A stretch of DNA of 64,000 bases from Dehalococcoidia bacterium (GTDB lineage: Bacteria; Chloroflexota; Dehalococcoidia; Tepidiformales; Tepidiformaceae): positions 1-64,000 of the forward strand of contig VXLW01000029.1 of NCBI GenBank assembly GCA_009841435.1, read 5' to 3'. Position 1 is the stretch's first letter. Each line of letters starts with the position of its first letter. The position numbers and the translations under genes are program-made. The notes under the pieces were generated by a model. It ran no database searches and had not been told where the DNA came from. It was given only the letters and a program-made list of their open reading frames with translations. This document shows positions 7,024 to 16,720 of this stretch, in pieces.

Positions 7024-7581
7024 TCAGGTGATTACGAGGGGAACGGCCTGGCGACAGAGGTCGCAGGAGTCCGGATCCCACGACGCCACCTCGACGCTCA
7101 GGCAGGCGTGAAGCGGCGCCCCGAAGTCCGGCGAGGCGCCCCGACTGACCATCACCGCTACCCCCACGAGCTCGGCGCCCCGCTCCCGCACGGCGTCGAC
7201 CGTGTCGCGAACGCTGCCCCCCGTGGTCAGCACGTCGTCGACCACGAGGACGCGGTCGCCGGGGCCCAGCTCGAACCCGCGCCGGAATTCGCGCCCCCCG
7301 CCCTCGTCCTTGCGCTCCGCGATGATCGCCTTCAGACCCATCCGCCGGGCCACTTCGAACGCGAGGATGACCCCGCCCGTCGTCGGTCCGGCCACGACGT
7401 TCGCCCCCGCGTGCGCGAACCGCTCCGCCATCTCCGCGCAGAGCTCGCCCGTCACGTCGGGCCACTGCAGGATGCGGAACTTCTCGATGTAGGTGTCGGC
7501 GTGCCGGCCGCTCGAGAGCTGGAAGTGCCCCTGCAGCATTGCGCCGCGCTCTTCGAGCTGCTCGCGAAGTGTGTCGCTCAC
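7024..7581 (-). CDS. pyrE: Orotate phosphoribosyltransferase, bacterial type
   Basis: 185 aa, normal for the short PyrE type. Starts GAMLQGHFQLSSGRHADTYIEKF (substrate loop with FxLxSGxH); the PRPP loop is VLVVDDVLTTGGS, and the catalytic loop Lys/Arg region is IAERKDEGGGREFRRG. The C-terminus carries two Cys (DSCDLCRQ), as in many relatives. GTG start overlapping the lepB stop (GTGA). The window holds a second, unlike OPRT at 151-804, so one may act in salvage or on another pyrimidine; which is the main biosynthetic enzyme cannot be decided here. Confidence 0.9.
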   Translation of the reverse strand: MSDTLREQLEERGAMLQGHFQLSSGRHADTYIEKFRILQWPDVTGELCAEMAERFAHAGANVVAGPTTGGVILAFEVARRMGLKAIIAERKDEGGGREFRRGFELGPGDRVLVVDDVLTTGGSVRDTVDAVRERGAELVGVAVMVSRGASPDFGAPLHACLSVEVASWDPDSCDLCRQAVPLVIT

Positions 7582-8480
7582 GGTTCCGATGGCTCCGCTG
7601 GTTCGTCTGGCTCCGCCGGTTGCGACGGAGTCGACACTGCCGTCCCCGTCAGTTCCGCGCCGCCGTTCGGCGCCAGACCGAAGGAATCGAACGGCCAGTA
7701 GCGGAGGAGCGCCTTGCCCACGATGCGTTCTCGTGGCACCAACCCGATCCGCCCGCTACGGCTGTCCTGGCTGCTGTTTCGGTTGTCCCCCAGCACGTAG
7801 TAGTGCCGAGCCGGAATCAGGATCTCGGGGCGCGTGTCGCTCCAGGCCTCCGTGATGTACGGCTCGTTCAGCAGCTGCCCGTTGATGTACACCCTCCCTT
7901 GCACGATCTCGATGCGTTCTCCGGGCAACGCGATGACGCGTTTGATGAGGTCGTTCCCGGTTCCGGCCGAGCTCTCGAACACGATGATGTCGCCCCGCTC
8001 TGGCCCGCCGAACACCTGCCGCACATCTCCGTCCTCGGCATCGACGAACGGGATGAAGTCCGTCAACCGGTCCATGTTGACCTCGGCGTAGCCCAGCTTG
8101 TTGACGAGGATGTGCTGGCCGTGGTCGAGGGTGGGGAACATCGAGTACCCCTCGACGAGGTAGTTCTGCAGGCTCGCTCGCACCGCCAGGAACACGAGCA
8201 GCGCCAGCAGGGCCGTCTCGATGATCTCCCGGATCAGCCTGCGGCTGCGGTCGGGCTTCTCCGCCACCGCCTTCACGGCCACTCCCTCCGTCCACGAGGG
8301 CACCAGGAACGCCTCCGCCTCCAACGCCGGAAGCTCGCCGGTCGCCGGTTCCCGGCCCGAGGCGGAGCGCGCTTCTGCAACGGGTGGCATCACGCCGCCG
8401 CCGATGATCGGCGCGGCCTCGTCGCTCAAGCTGGTTTCCTCCGGCTCCGAGCCAGGGGCGGATTCGTCGTCAGAAGGCAC
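7578..8480 (-). CDS. lepB: Signal peptidase I
   Basis: Cleaves signal peptides from exported proteins at the outer face of the membrane. 300 aa: an acidic, low-complexity cytoplasmic N-terminus (1-78), one membrane segment (about 84-103, IIETALLALLVFLAVRASL), the Ser motif GYSMFPT with Ser113, the Lys motif IKRVIALPGE with Lys180, and the conserved GDNRNSSQDSRSGRIG box. The C-terminus is a Pro/Glu-rich tail (SQPAEPDEPAEPSEP). The cytoplasmic extension is longer than in most one-span signal peptidases. GTG start placed 6 bases after TAGGCT; its stop overlaps the pyrE start. Confidence 0.93.
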   Translation of the reverse strand: MPSDDESAPGSEPEETSLSDEAAPIIGGGVMPPVAEARSASGREPATGELPALEAEAFLVPSWTEGVAVKAVAEKPDRSRRLIREIIETALLALLVFLAVRASLQNYLVEGYSMFPTLDHGQHILVNKLGYAEVNMDRLTDFIPFVDAEDGDVRQVFGGPERGDIIVFESSAGTGNDLIKRVIALPGERIEIVQGRVYINGQLLNEPYITEAWSDTRPEILIPARHYYVLGDNRNSSQDSRSGRIGLVPRERIVGKALLRYWPFDSFGLAPNGGAELTGTAVSTPSQPAEPDEPAEPSEP

Positions 8481-8486
8481 ACACCG

Positions 8487-8492
8487 AGCCTA
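8487..8492 (-). promoter_or_regulatory. -10 element TAGGCT, leaderless type
   Basis: TAGGCT on the minus strand is followed by CGGTGT and the GTG start of lepB at 8480. The same hexamer at the same distance serves the gene at 18382. Confidence 0.55.
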
Positions 8493-8581
8493 TCACTTGT
8501 CCTTACGAACAGGTCGCGCGTCTCTTGCTCGTCACCTACGCTCGATGTAGCTCGCAACGAACGCGAACCCTGGAGGCCCGG

Positions 8582-9322
8582 ATGACTCGCTCCCGCACGA
8601 TCGCCGCCCTCGTGGCTGTGGCGGCGCTTCTCGTACTGGCCTCGGCCTGCTTCGAGACGTCCGTCGAAGATGGCATCGACGACTCCCGCTCCATCAGCGT
8701 AACTGGCACCGGCGAGATCCGCGCCGAGCCCGACATCGCAACCGTAAACACCGGTGTCGAGGTCCGTGCCGACACCGTTGCGGCAGCCCGCGCGGGCGCG
8801 GCCGAGGCCTCCAACGCGATCATTGCCGCCCTCCGCGCTCACGGTGTCGAGGAAAGCGACGTTCGCACCGTCGACTTCTACGTCTACCCCGAGTACGACT
8901 ATCGCGACGAGACTCCCCGGGTGAACGGCTACGTCTTCTCGAACACCGTGCAGGTGACCGTGCGCGATGTCGAGGGCATCGGCGAGCTTATCGATGCCAT
9001 CGCCGTCGCCGGTGGCGATGCCGTCCGCTTTGGCGGCATCTCCTTCGCTCACGCCGATCCCGGAGCCCTCGCCGAGGAAGCACGCGAGCTTGCCGTCGCC
9101 GATGCACGAGCCAAAGCGGAGCAACTCGCCGAGCTCACGGGCGTCACCCTCGGCTCGATCATCACCGTCACCGAGACGAGCTGGGCCGCTCCGCTGGTGG
9201 GGCTGGGGCCGCGTGCCGAGTTTGCCGCTGACGACAGCTTCGGCACCTCGATCCAGCCCGGCACGTCGGCGGTTACGGTCACCGTGCAGGCGGCCTGGGA
9301 GATCGAGGACGAGGACGACTAG
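8582..9322 (+). CDS. SIMPL-domain (DUF541) lipoprotein
   Basis: 246 aa. An N-terminal signal with a lipobox LASAC (Cys23) marks it as a membrane-anchored lipoprotein facing outside. The rest is a SIMPL/DUF541 domain: ISVTGTGEIRAEPDIATVNTGVE near the start, ARAGAAEASNAIIAALRAHGV, then FSNTVQVTVRDVEGIGELIDA and the region with AREEA-like repeats (EARELAVADARAKAEQLAELTGV). Relatives include periplasmic YggE (linked to oxidative stress); the molecular activity of the family is not settled. ATG at 8582 is chosen because GGAGG lies 6-7 bases upstream. Possible -10 hexamer TACGCT at about 8533. Confidence 0.85.
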   Translation: MTRSRTIAALVAVAALLVLASACFETSVEDGIDDSRSISVTGTGEIRAEPDIATVNTGVEVRADTVAAARAGAAEASNAIIAALRAHGVEESDVRTVDFYVYPEYDYRDETPRVNGYVFSNTVQVTVRDVEGIGELIDAIAVAGGDAVRFGGISFAHADPGALAEEARELAVADARAKAEQLAELTGVTLGSIITVTETSWAAPLVGLGPRAEFAADDSFGTSIQPGTSAVTVTVQAAWEIEDEDD

Positions 9323-9326
9323 CCTG

Positions 9327-9902
9327 CTAGCTGTCCAGCTTCCCCGTGCGTTCCAGGATCATGTAGCGGCCGAGCCCCTTCATGAAGTGCTGGTGGATCG
9401 TGGGGTAGCGCACGCGCAACTCGTTCTGGAACTGGTTCATGGGGTACCGGCGACGGTGGTAGCCGGCGCCGTCGGGAATCGGCCCTACCTCGCTCGCCAC
9501 TGCTACGTAGAGCGGCCTCAGGGACCGGAAGTGCGTTTCGTACTGCTCGTTGTAGCTCGTCGCCTCGCAGTCGAGATAGCCGAGTAGCAGGGTCTGCGAG
9601 ATGGTGGCGCCGATCTGAACCTGCGCGGCCCGCGCGATGAACTCCTCGGGCGTCTCGCCCTCGCCGATCTCGCCCTCAACGACCCGCCAGCCGTCGCCGT
9701 CCTCGTCGGGCTCCGTCACGTAGCCGTAGTCGCCACGGACGACGCAGGCGTAGGCGAAGAGCGCGGGCCTGTCCTCGGGAAGCGCCTCCTCTTCCTCGAC
9801 GTACACCGAGCGCCAGTCGCGCCCGAGGATGATTTCGGTCTTCCCGTGGAAGTGGACCTCCGGGATCGGGATCTTGGGCATGGGGATGTCGCCGAGTGGC
9901 AT
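9327..9902 (-). CDS. Degenerate Nudix-like protein
   Basis: 191 aa. A Nudix-box-like stretch is seen at about residues 76-99 (EGEIGEGETPEEFIARAAQV then QIGA), aligning with GGKxExGETPEEAAxREVxEETG, but the metal-binding REVxEE segment reads RAAQVQ, so the catalytic glutamates are missing. Before it come strands that would fit the Nudix sheet (ALFAYACVVRGDYGYVTEPD). The C-terminal part (ELRVRYPTIHQHFMKGLGRYMILERTGK) is not recognised. It is the third gene of a unit with a metallo-beta-lactamase and a GcvT-like protein, 2 bases after the latter. If the alignment is right, it binds a ligand without hydrolysing it. Confidence 0.55.
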   Translation of the reverse strand: MPLGDIPMPKIPIPEVHFHGKTEIILGRDWRSVYVEEEEALPEDRPALFAYACVVRGDYGYVTEPDEDGDGWRVVEGEIGEGETPEEFIARAAQVQIGATISQTLLLGYLDCEATSYNEQYETHFRSLRPLYVAVASEVGPIPDGAGYHRRRYPMNQFQNELRVRYPTIHQHFMKGLGRYMILERTGKLDS

Positions 9903-9904
9903 CG

Positions 9905-10951
9905 CTACGTCTTCCTCCGCCGGTAGAGCGGCCTCTGCGCGACCAGTGCGCGCGCTCCGCCTACCGAAATCGCTGTACCTAGATGGCTCCGGTTCCGATT
10001 GAGTATTGCCAGTCCTGCGGCAGCGTCAAGCGCAAATGAGAACGCGCAGCTGCGAAGCTCCCCCACGACCTGCTCGTCCGCCAGTGCTGGCGTCCCCACG
10101 GGCGGCGCCTCTGATCCCTCGAACAGGAGCGCGCTGAGCACGCGCGTGGGCTCCTCTGTAGGGAGTCCGAGCACCTCGCTCAGCCCCGCCTCCGCCGGCG
10201 TGAGCCCCGTCTCCAGGTCCGGCGTGAAGGCGGGCACGCCCGCCTCGATGCGCGCGATCTCCTGCGCCCCCGCGCCCGCCAGCCCCACCCCCGACCCCTG
10301 CAGCAGTCCCAGCAGGTGCTCGGCCACGGGCGGCGCCACCATGAACTCGAAGCCGTCCTCGCCCACGCTGCTCGTGCGGACCCCCAGCGCCCGGTACCCG
10401 TGGAACTCGAAGGGGGATGCATGCATCGAGGGCAGCCGCGGCGGAAGGTCTTCGTTCACGTGTCGGGCGGCCGCCTCCGCCGCCCCTGGCCCCGCTATCC
10501 CCACCAGGCAGGTGGTCGCCGTCCGGTCCTGGATGGCGACGTCGTACCCCTCTCCCACCGCGTCCTCCAGCATCGCCATCGTCGTGGCGCCCCTGCGCGG
10601 CTCCCCCATGACGATGTAGGCGATGCCCCCCGTCCGTGCGACCAGCGCCAGGTCGGCGATGCGCCCGCGCGAGTCGAGCGCCGCCGCCCGCACCGCCCGC
10701 CCCTCCTCCAGTTCCCCGGCAGCGTCTCCGAAGACCATCCCCAGCACCGTCCCCGCGTCTGTGCCGCTCACAAGCAGCCGCGTCCGGTCTGAGCGGTCGA
10801 AGGCGACGGCGTTCGACCGCAGCCGTGCGTACTCGTCCTCGCTGTCGCCGTAGCTCTCGGGGAGCCGCCAACCGCCACGCATCCGGAACGTCGCGCCCAG
10901 CGCCTCGTGGACCGCGTGCAGGGCCAGCCGGTTGATGCCTGCTTCCGTCAC
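9905..10951 (-). CDS. GcvT/YgfZ-like folate-binding protein
   Basis: 348 aa. Similar in layout to aminomethyltransferase-family (GcvT-like) proteins: an N-terminal HEALGATFRMRGGWRLPESYGD, DRSDRTRLLVSGTDAGTVLGMVFGD, a central GEDGFEFMVAPPVAEHLL (usually G.x.GYE), then RIEAGVPAF and a C-terminal barrel-like half. Glycine cleavage partners are absent nearby, so a YgfZ-type (iron-sulphur repair) or a substrate-specific demethylase role is as likely. The start is GTG at 10951, overlapping the upstream stop (GTGA), with GAGG just before it. Specific substrate unknown. Confidence 0.7.
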   Translation of the reverse strand: MTEAGINRLALHAVHEALGATFRMRGGWRLPESYGDSEDEYARLRSNAVAFDRSDRTRLLVSGTDAGTVLGMVFGDAAGELEEGRAVRAAALDSRGRIADLALVARTGGIAYIVMGEPRRGATTMAMLEDAVGEGYDVAIQDRTATTCLVGIAGPGAAEAAARHVNEDLPPRLPSMHASPFEFHGYRALGVRTSSVGEDGFEFMVAPPVAEHLLGLLQGSGVGLAGAGAQEIARIEAGVPAFTPDLETGLTPAEAGLSEVLGLPTEEPTRVLSALLFEGSEAPPVGTPALADEQVVGELRSCAFSFALDAAAGLAILNRNRSHLGTAISVGGARALVAQRPLYRRRKT

Positions 10952-11802
10952 TCCTCGACGAAGCGCCGTCGCCCGTCGACCTCGGTCAGGCGCCCCACCC
11001 CCGGAAACGCGTTGTGCACGCAGACCAACAGCGCGTTCTCGCGAACGGCGCGCTCCATCAGGCGCTTCTTCGTCTCCAGCGAGACCACGGGCAGGATGTC
11101 GAACGCCGCGATCCATGCCGGGCGCTCTGCCTGGACGGCGTGGTGCACGAGGTCGCCTGTATAGATGGCCGTTTCCCCGCCCGAACTCAGCACGACCGAG
11201 GCGTGGTCGGCGGTGTGTCCGGGCGTCGGCAGGAAGGTGATGCCCGGCAGGATCTCCCGCTCGCCGCCCACCAGCTCGAGCTGGCCCGTCCGCTCCAGCG
11301 GCTCGAAGTTCGGGGCCAGGTACGTCGCCCGCGTCCGGTCGTTCGGGTGCATCGCCGCCTCGTACTCGCCCTCCTGGATGAAATAGCGTGCGTTCGGGAA
11401 CGTCGGCGTCACTTCCCCGTCCCGTTCGAGCGTGTTCCAGCCGCAGTGATCGGTATGCAGGTGGGTGTTGACGACGTGGGTCACGTCGCCGGGCCCGACG
11501 CCGATCGCCGCCAGCTCGTCGAGCAGCATGCCGTACTCGCCCGGCCAGATGCGCTCCCGCTCCCGCTCCGTGTACTTCGTCCCCATACCCGTCTCGACCA
11601 GCACGACGTTGTCGCCCCGGCGCACGAGCATGCAGTTCAGCGCCAGCGGGATGCGGTGCTGCTCATCGATGTTCTCGCTGCCGACCACGGGCTCCCAGAG
11701 GATGCGCGGCACCAGCCCGAATATCGCTCCGCCATCGAGCTTGATGTGCCCGTCGGAGACGACCGCGATGTCGAATTCGCCTGTTCGGTAGGTCGCCGCC
11801 AT
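10948..11802 (-). CDS. Metallo-beta-lactamase-fold hydrolase
   Basis: 284 aa. The zinc ligands are all visible: THLHTDHCG (HxHxDH), PGHTADH, YTGDLVHH and a late VCVHNAFPG. The N-terminus FDIAVVSDGHIKLDGG and 'EPVVGSENIDEQHRIPLALNCMLV' place it near lactonase/AttM-like or quinolone-degrading MBL relatives, which act on lactones or esters; substrate not determinable. First gene of a three-gene operon with the GcvT-like and Nudix-like genes. The ATG lies 6 bases after TACTGT, suggesting a leaderless transcript. Confidence 0.85.
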   Translation of the reverse strand: MAATYRTGEFDIAVVSDGHIKLDGGAIFGLVPRILWEPVVGSENIDEQHRIPLALNCMLVRRGDNVVLVETGMGTKYTERERERIWPGEYGMLLDELAAIGVGPGDVTHVVNTHLHTDHCGWNTLERDGEVTPTFPNARYFIQEGEYEAAMHPNDRTRATYLAPNFEPLERTGQLELVGGEREILPGITFLPTPGHTADHASVVLSSGGETAIYTGDLVHHAVQAERPAWIAAFDILPVVSLETKKRLMERAVRENALLVCVHNAFPGVGRLTEVDGRRRFVEE

Positions 11803-11808
11803 GGCGCA

Positions 11809-11814
11809 ACAGTA
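11809..11814 (-). promoter_or_regulatory. -10 element TACTGT, leaderless type
   Basis: TACTGT on the minus strand, 6 bases before ATG at 11802. No Shine-Dalgarno-like sequence lies between. Confidence 0.45.
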
Positions 11815-11850
11815 CGGATCGCCACCCGTGCGCGCCAGAAGGCGCGGCCG

Positions 11851-12795
11851 CTAGTCCTCGGCCGCCGACTCCACTGCCGTCTCGAAGGCCGCAATCGCGA
11901 CCTCGATCTGATCGTCCTCCGGAACCCGCGTCGTCAGCGCCTGCAGCGCAATGTTCGGCGTGAACATCGCCCGTACAAGCGCGTTCGACTCGTAGCGCGC
12001 CCCGAAGCGCAGCACCTCGTAGCTGACCCCGGCGATCGGCGGCAGCAACACCACCCGCGAGAGGATGCGGACGACGATGCCCTGGTCCACCAGCAGGTCG
12101 AACGCGAGGAACGCCGCCAGCGCGATCATGATCACGACCACGAGAAAGCTGGTCCCGCAGCGCGTGTGCTCCTTCGGGAATCGGCGGACGTCCGCCACCT
12201 GCAGCGGTCGCGAAGCCTCGTAGGCGTGGATCGTCATGTGCTCGGCGCCGTGGTACTGGAATACCCGCCGGATGTCGGGCATCAGCCCGATCAGGGCGAT
12301 GTAGGCCACGAAGAGCACGAGCCGCACCGCTGCCTCGATCGCGACCACTCCCGCCCGCGCGATCCCCTGCGATTCGAGGAAGTTCGCCAGCAGCACCGGC
12401 CCCACGAAAAAGATGGCGATCGCGAAGATGATCCCGATCGCCATCGAGAACCACATCGCCGCGTCGGTGAACGGCTCATCTTCGTCCTGGAGCGGCGCCG
12501 CGCCAGCCGCCTCCCCGTCGTCCTCAGCCGGCTCGTCGAGGGCAATGCGCGAGGAATAGTTGATGGCGCGCAGCCCCAGCGAGAGTGTCTCCCACAGCAC
12601 GACCGCCCCGCGCACCAGCGGGATCTGGCGCAGCCGTCCCGTCGTGAAGCCGGTCAGCTCCTCCGAGTGACGCACGATCTCGCCGCTGGGGTGGCGAACG
12701 GCCACGGCCATGTGCCGCGGCGCGCGGATCATCACGCCCTCGATCACGGCCTGGCCGCCGTAGTACACGTCCGGACGCTGAGGGGCGGCAGTCAT
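11851..12795 (-). CDS. DUF1385 (YqhQ-like) membrane protein
   Basis: 314 aa. The DUF1385 signatures YYGGQAVIEGVMIRAPRHMAVAVR (start), QYHGAEHMTIHAYE and KEHTRCGTSFLV are clear. About four membrane segments: 112-135, 150-172, 213-236 and a weaker one near 246-263. The two His/Cys motifs face the same side between membrane segments and could bind metal. In many Gram-positive bacteria this gene lies beside rpmE, prfA and prmC, as it does here beside rpmE. Function unknown in the family. Last gene of the ribosomal-protein unit on the minus strand. Confidence 0.85.
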   Translation of the reverse strand: MTAAPQRPDVYYGGQAVIEGVMIRAPRHMAVAVRHPSGEIVRHSEELTGFTTGRLRQIPLVRGAVVLWETLSLGLRAINYSSRIALDEPAEDDGEAAGAAPLQDEDEPFTDAAMWFSMAIGIIFAIAIFFVGPVLLANFLESQGIARAGVVAIEAAVRLVLFVAYIALIGLMPDIRRVFQYHGAEHMTIHAYEASRPLQVADVRRFPKEHTRCGTSFLVVVIMIALAAFLAFDLLVDQGIVVRILSRVVLLPPIAGVSYEVLRFGARYESNALVRAMFTPNIALQALTTRVPEDDQIEVAIAAFETAVESAAED

Positions 12796-12875
12796 GGGGC
12801 CATCAGCCTCTGCCTCGGGTCGGATCGGTTGCAGCGCGTGGCCGCATCACTCCGGCCCGGTGGGGAGGTGCCGCT

Positions 12876-13085
12876 CTACGAGGGGTCGCCGAGCGAATAG
12901 CGGCGCTGGAAGCGCTCAACCCGGCCCGCCGTATCGACGATCCGCTGCTCGCCCGTGAAGAACGGGTGGCACTCGCTGCACACGTCGATGTGCATCTGGT
13001 CCTTGGTGGCCCGCGTTTCGATGCGGTGGCCGCACGAACAGGTGATGACGGCGTCGACGTACTCGGGATGAATCTCGGACTTCAC
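12876..13085 (-). CDS. rpmE: 50S ribosomal protein L31, zinc form
   Basis: 69 aa. MKSEIHPEYVDAVITCSCG, then VDVCSECHPFFTGEQRIVDTAGRVERF: the Cys-containing (zinc-binding) L31 type, with Cys16, Cys18, Cys36 and Cys39-class ligands. It follows rpmA by 4 bases in the rplU-rpmA-rpmE unit. Confidence 0.96.
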   Translation of the reverse strand: MKSEIHPEYVDAVITCSCGHRIETRATKDQMHIDVCSECHPFFTGEQRIVDTAGRVERFQRRYSLGDPS

Positions 13086-13089
13086 CGCG

Positions 13090-13359
13090 CTACTCCTGGC
13101 CCGCCGGCACGAGCACGCTCACGCGCTTGCGGCGTCCCTTGGCGTGGGGGCTGAACTTCACCGTGCCCTCCACCTTCGCGTAGATGGTGTGGTCACGGCC
13201 CAGTCCCACGTTCTCGCCGGGATGGAAGCGGGTGCCGCGCTGCCGCAGGATGATCGTCCCCGGCGTCACGTACTCGCCGTCGTAGCGCTTCACGCCCAGC
13301 CGCTGGCTGTTGCTGTCGCGGCCGTTCTTGGTGCTGCCCAGGCCCTTCTTGTGCGCCAT
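13090..13359 (-). CDS. rpmA: 50S ribosomal protein L27
   Basis: 89 aa. [24 protein letters not shown] is the canonical L27 start, with no cleavable N-terminal extension as found in Firmicutes; [28 protein letters not shown] follows. Lies 3 bases after rplU, as in most bacteria. L27 reaches the peptidyl-transferase centre with its N-terminus. Confidence 0.97.
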   Translation of the reverse strand: MAHKKGLGSTKNGRDSNSQRLGVKRYDGEYVTPGTIILRQRGTRFHPGENVGLGRDHTIYAKVEGTVKFSPHAKGRRKRVSVLVPAGQE

Positions 13360-13362
13360 GGC

Positions 13363-13674
13363 CTACCCCTTCGTGATCGACTCGACGACGAGCCGAGTGA
13401 CCGGCTGCCGGTGCCCGAGCGTGCGCCGGTAGCGCACCTTGTTCTTGTACTTCATGAAGCGCAGCTTTGGGCCCTTGCCGTGCTGCGCGATGCGTGCCCG
13501 CAGCGAGGCCCCGGGAACCGTTGGCTCGCCGACCTCGACGTCCATGCCGTCGATCAGCAGCAGCACGTCGAAGTCGATCGTGTCGCCGGGCTCGCCATCA
13601 AGGGTGCCCACGTCGAACTCCTGCCCTTCCGTGAGCATGAATTGATGTCCGCCGGCTCGCACGATCGCCTGCAC
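13363..13674 (-). CDS. rplU: 50S ribosomal protein L21
   Basis: 103 aa. MQAIVRAGGHQFMLTEGQEFDVGTL, KVRYRRTLGHRQPVTRLVVESI; normal length. GTG start with GGAG about 7 bases upstream. First gene of the rplU-rpmA-rpmE-DUF1385 unit, behind a well-formed promoter at 13715-13742; predicted leader about 34 bases. L21 binds 23S rRNA. Confidence 0.96.
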   Translation of the reverse strand: MQAIVRAGGHQFMLTEGQEFDVGTLDGEPGDTIDFDVLLLIDGMDVEVGEPTVPGASLRARIAQHGKGPKLRFMKYKNKVRYRRTLGHRQPVTRLVVESITKG

Positions 13675-13714
13675 TGGTTGCTCCGCTTGCTCCCGCTCTG
13701 ACGGGGGAAAGTTC

Positions 13715-13742
13715 AGTCTAGGAAGGCCCCCCGTAGGGTCAA
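13715..13742 (-). promoter_or_regulatory. Promoter of rplU-rpmA-rpmE
   Basis: On the minus strand TTGACC (13742-13737), a 16-base spacer and TAGACT (13720-13715). This is the best -35/-10 pair in the window. It lies just downstream of the small zinc-ribbon ORF, separating the ftsH unit from the ribosomal genes. Confidence 0.7.
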
Positions 13743-13749
13743 CGCCGAC

Positions 13750-13854
13750 CTACCCCTCCGACGCGATGATGCAGTCCACGCACAGCTCGCTGTCGGCGCC
13801 CTCATCGAGTTCCGCACCGCAGGCGGTGCACCGTTGCGGTTCGTCATCGCCCAT
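13750..13854 (-). CDS. 34-residue zinc-ribbon protein
   Basis: ATG at 13854 to TAG at 13750 encodes 34 aa with two CxxC knuckles: CTAC (Cys9, Cys12) and CVDC (Cys25, Cys28), a spacing typical of a minimal zinc ribbon. The remaining residues are mostly acidic. It starts 27 bases after the ftsH stop in the same direction and ends just before the rplU promoter, so it is probably the last gene of the ftsH transcript. No homologue recognised; too short for most gene finders. Support: intact CxxC pairs, position, and Cys codons TGC throughout. Chance occurrence is possible. Confidence 0.5.
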   Translation of the reverse strand: MGDDEPQRCTACGAELDEGADSELCVDCIIASEG

Positions 13855-13881
13855 GTGCCCCGGCGTCCCGCGCTGAGGTGG

Positions 13882-15888
<2,007 letters not shown>

Positions 15889-15948
15889 ATGGGAACTCCT
15901 GGCGGCAAGGAGCCGCTCAGAGGAAGGTGTTGCTTGCTCTCGAAATCG

Positions 15949-15954
15949 AGTATA
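15949..15954 (-). promoter_or_regulatory. Candidate -10 element TATACT of ftsH
   Basis: TATACT on the minus strand about 60 bases before the TTG start. The best upstream -35 candidate (TTACGG) would need a 19-base spacer, so only the -10 is supported. The leader carries an AGGAG ribosome site. Confidence 0.4.
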
Positions 15955-16044
15955 GCAGAGCAACCGCCTTGGCCCGTAAGGCCCAGCGAAAGCCCCGCCG
16001 GTGGACCCTACCGGGCCTTGCGCGTCCCTTCCACCGACTTCCGC

Positions 16045-16050
16045 TAGACT
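16045..16050 (+). promoter_or_regulatory. -10 element TAGACT, near-leaderless
   Basis: TAGACT, then 8 bases, then the npdG ATG at 16059, with no Shine-Dalgarno. Predicted transcript starts within a base or two of the ATG. Confidence 0.5.
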
Positions 16051-16058
16051 CCCCAGCC

Positions 16059-16709
16059 ATGAAACTTGCATTCGTCGGCGGGACGGGCCCCGAGGGCCTC
16101 GGGCTCGCCATCCGCTTCGCCGCCTCCGGCCACCACGTCGCCATCGGCTCCCGCTCCGCTGAACGGGGCGAGGAGGGAGCCGCCAAGATCGCCGAGGCCG
16201 TTCCTGGCGCCACCGTCAGTGGCGGCGAGAACGCCGCCACCGTCGCAGGCGCCGACGTCGTCTTCCTCACCTTTCCCTACAGCGGCCAGGGCCCGACCCT
16301 CGAGGCCATCGGCGGGGCCCTCGACGGAGCTATCGTCTGTGACGTCGTCGCCCCCCTTGAGTTCGTCCGCGGCACGGGCGCCGTCGCCCTCGACGTCGAT
16401 GGCAACAGCGCCGCCGAGGAGGCCGCCGCCGCCCTCCCCAACGCCCGCGTCGTCTCCGCCTTCCAGAACATGAGCGCCGAGAAGCTCATGGAGCTCGACA
16501 AGCCTGTCGAGGCCGACGTCCTCGTCTGCGGCGACGACAAGGAGGCGAAGGCCGTCATCATGGCCCTGGCCGACGAGATCGACGGCGTCCGCGGCGTCGA
16601 CGGCGGGGCTCTCAGCAACAGCCGCTACGTCGAGATGCTCACGTCCCTGCTCATCAACCTCAACCGCGTTCACAAGACGCAGACCAGCGTCCGCATCGCG
16701 GGCGTCTAG
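16059..16709 (+). CDS. npdG: F420-dependent NADP+ reductase-like protein
   Basis: 216 aa. Moves hydride between reduced coenzyme F420 and NADP+. Starts [33 protein letters not shown], the Rossmann loop and the Ser/Arg pair that select [13 protein letters not shown] and '[10 protein letters not shown]' match F420:NADP oxidoreductase relatives. The next gene is cofE, 11 bases later in the same direction, which supports a true F420 role over other Rossmann oxidoreductases of this Pfam family. Whether it mainly makes F420H2 or NADPH in vivo cannot be seen. Confidence 0.85.
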   Translation: MKLAFVGGTGPEGLGLAIRFAASGHHVAIGSRSAERGEEGAAKIAEAVPGATVSGGENAATVAGADVVFLTFPYSGQGPTLEAIGGALDGAIVCDVVAPLEFVRGTGAVALDVDGNSAAEEAAAALPNARVVSAFQNMSAEKLMELDKPVEADVLVCGDDKEAKAVIMALADEIDGVRGVDGGALSNSRYVEMLTSLLINLNRVHKTQTSVRIAGV

Positions 16710-16720
16710 GGAGGACCGAG

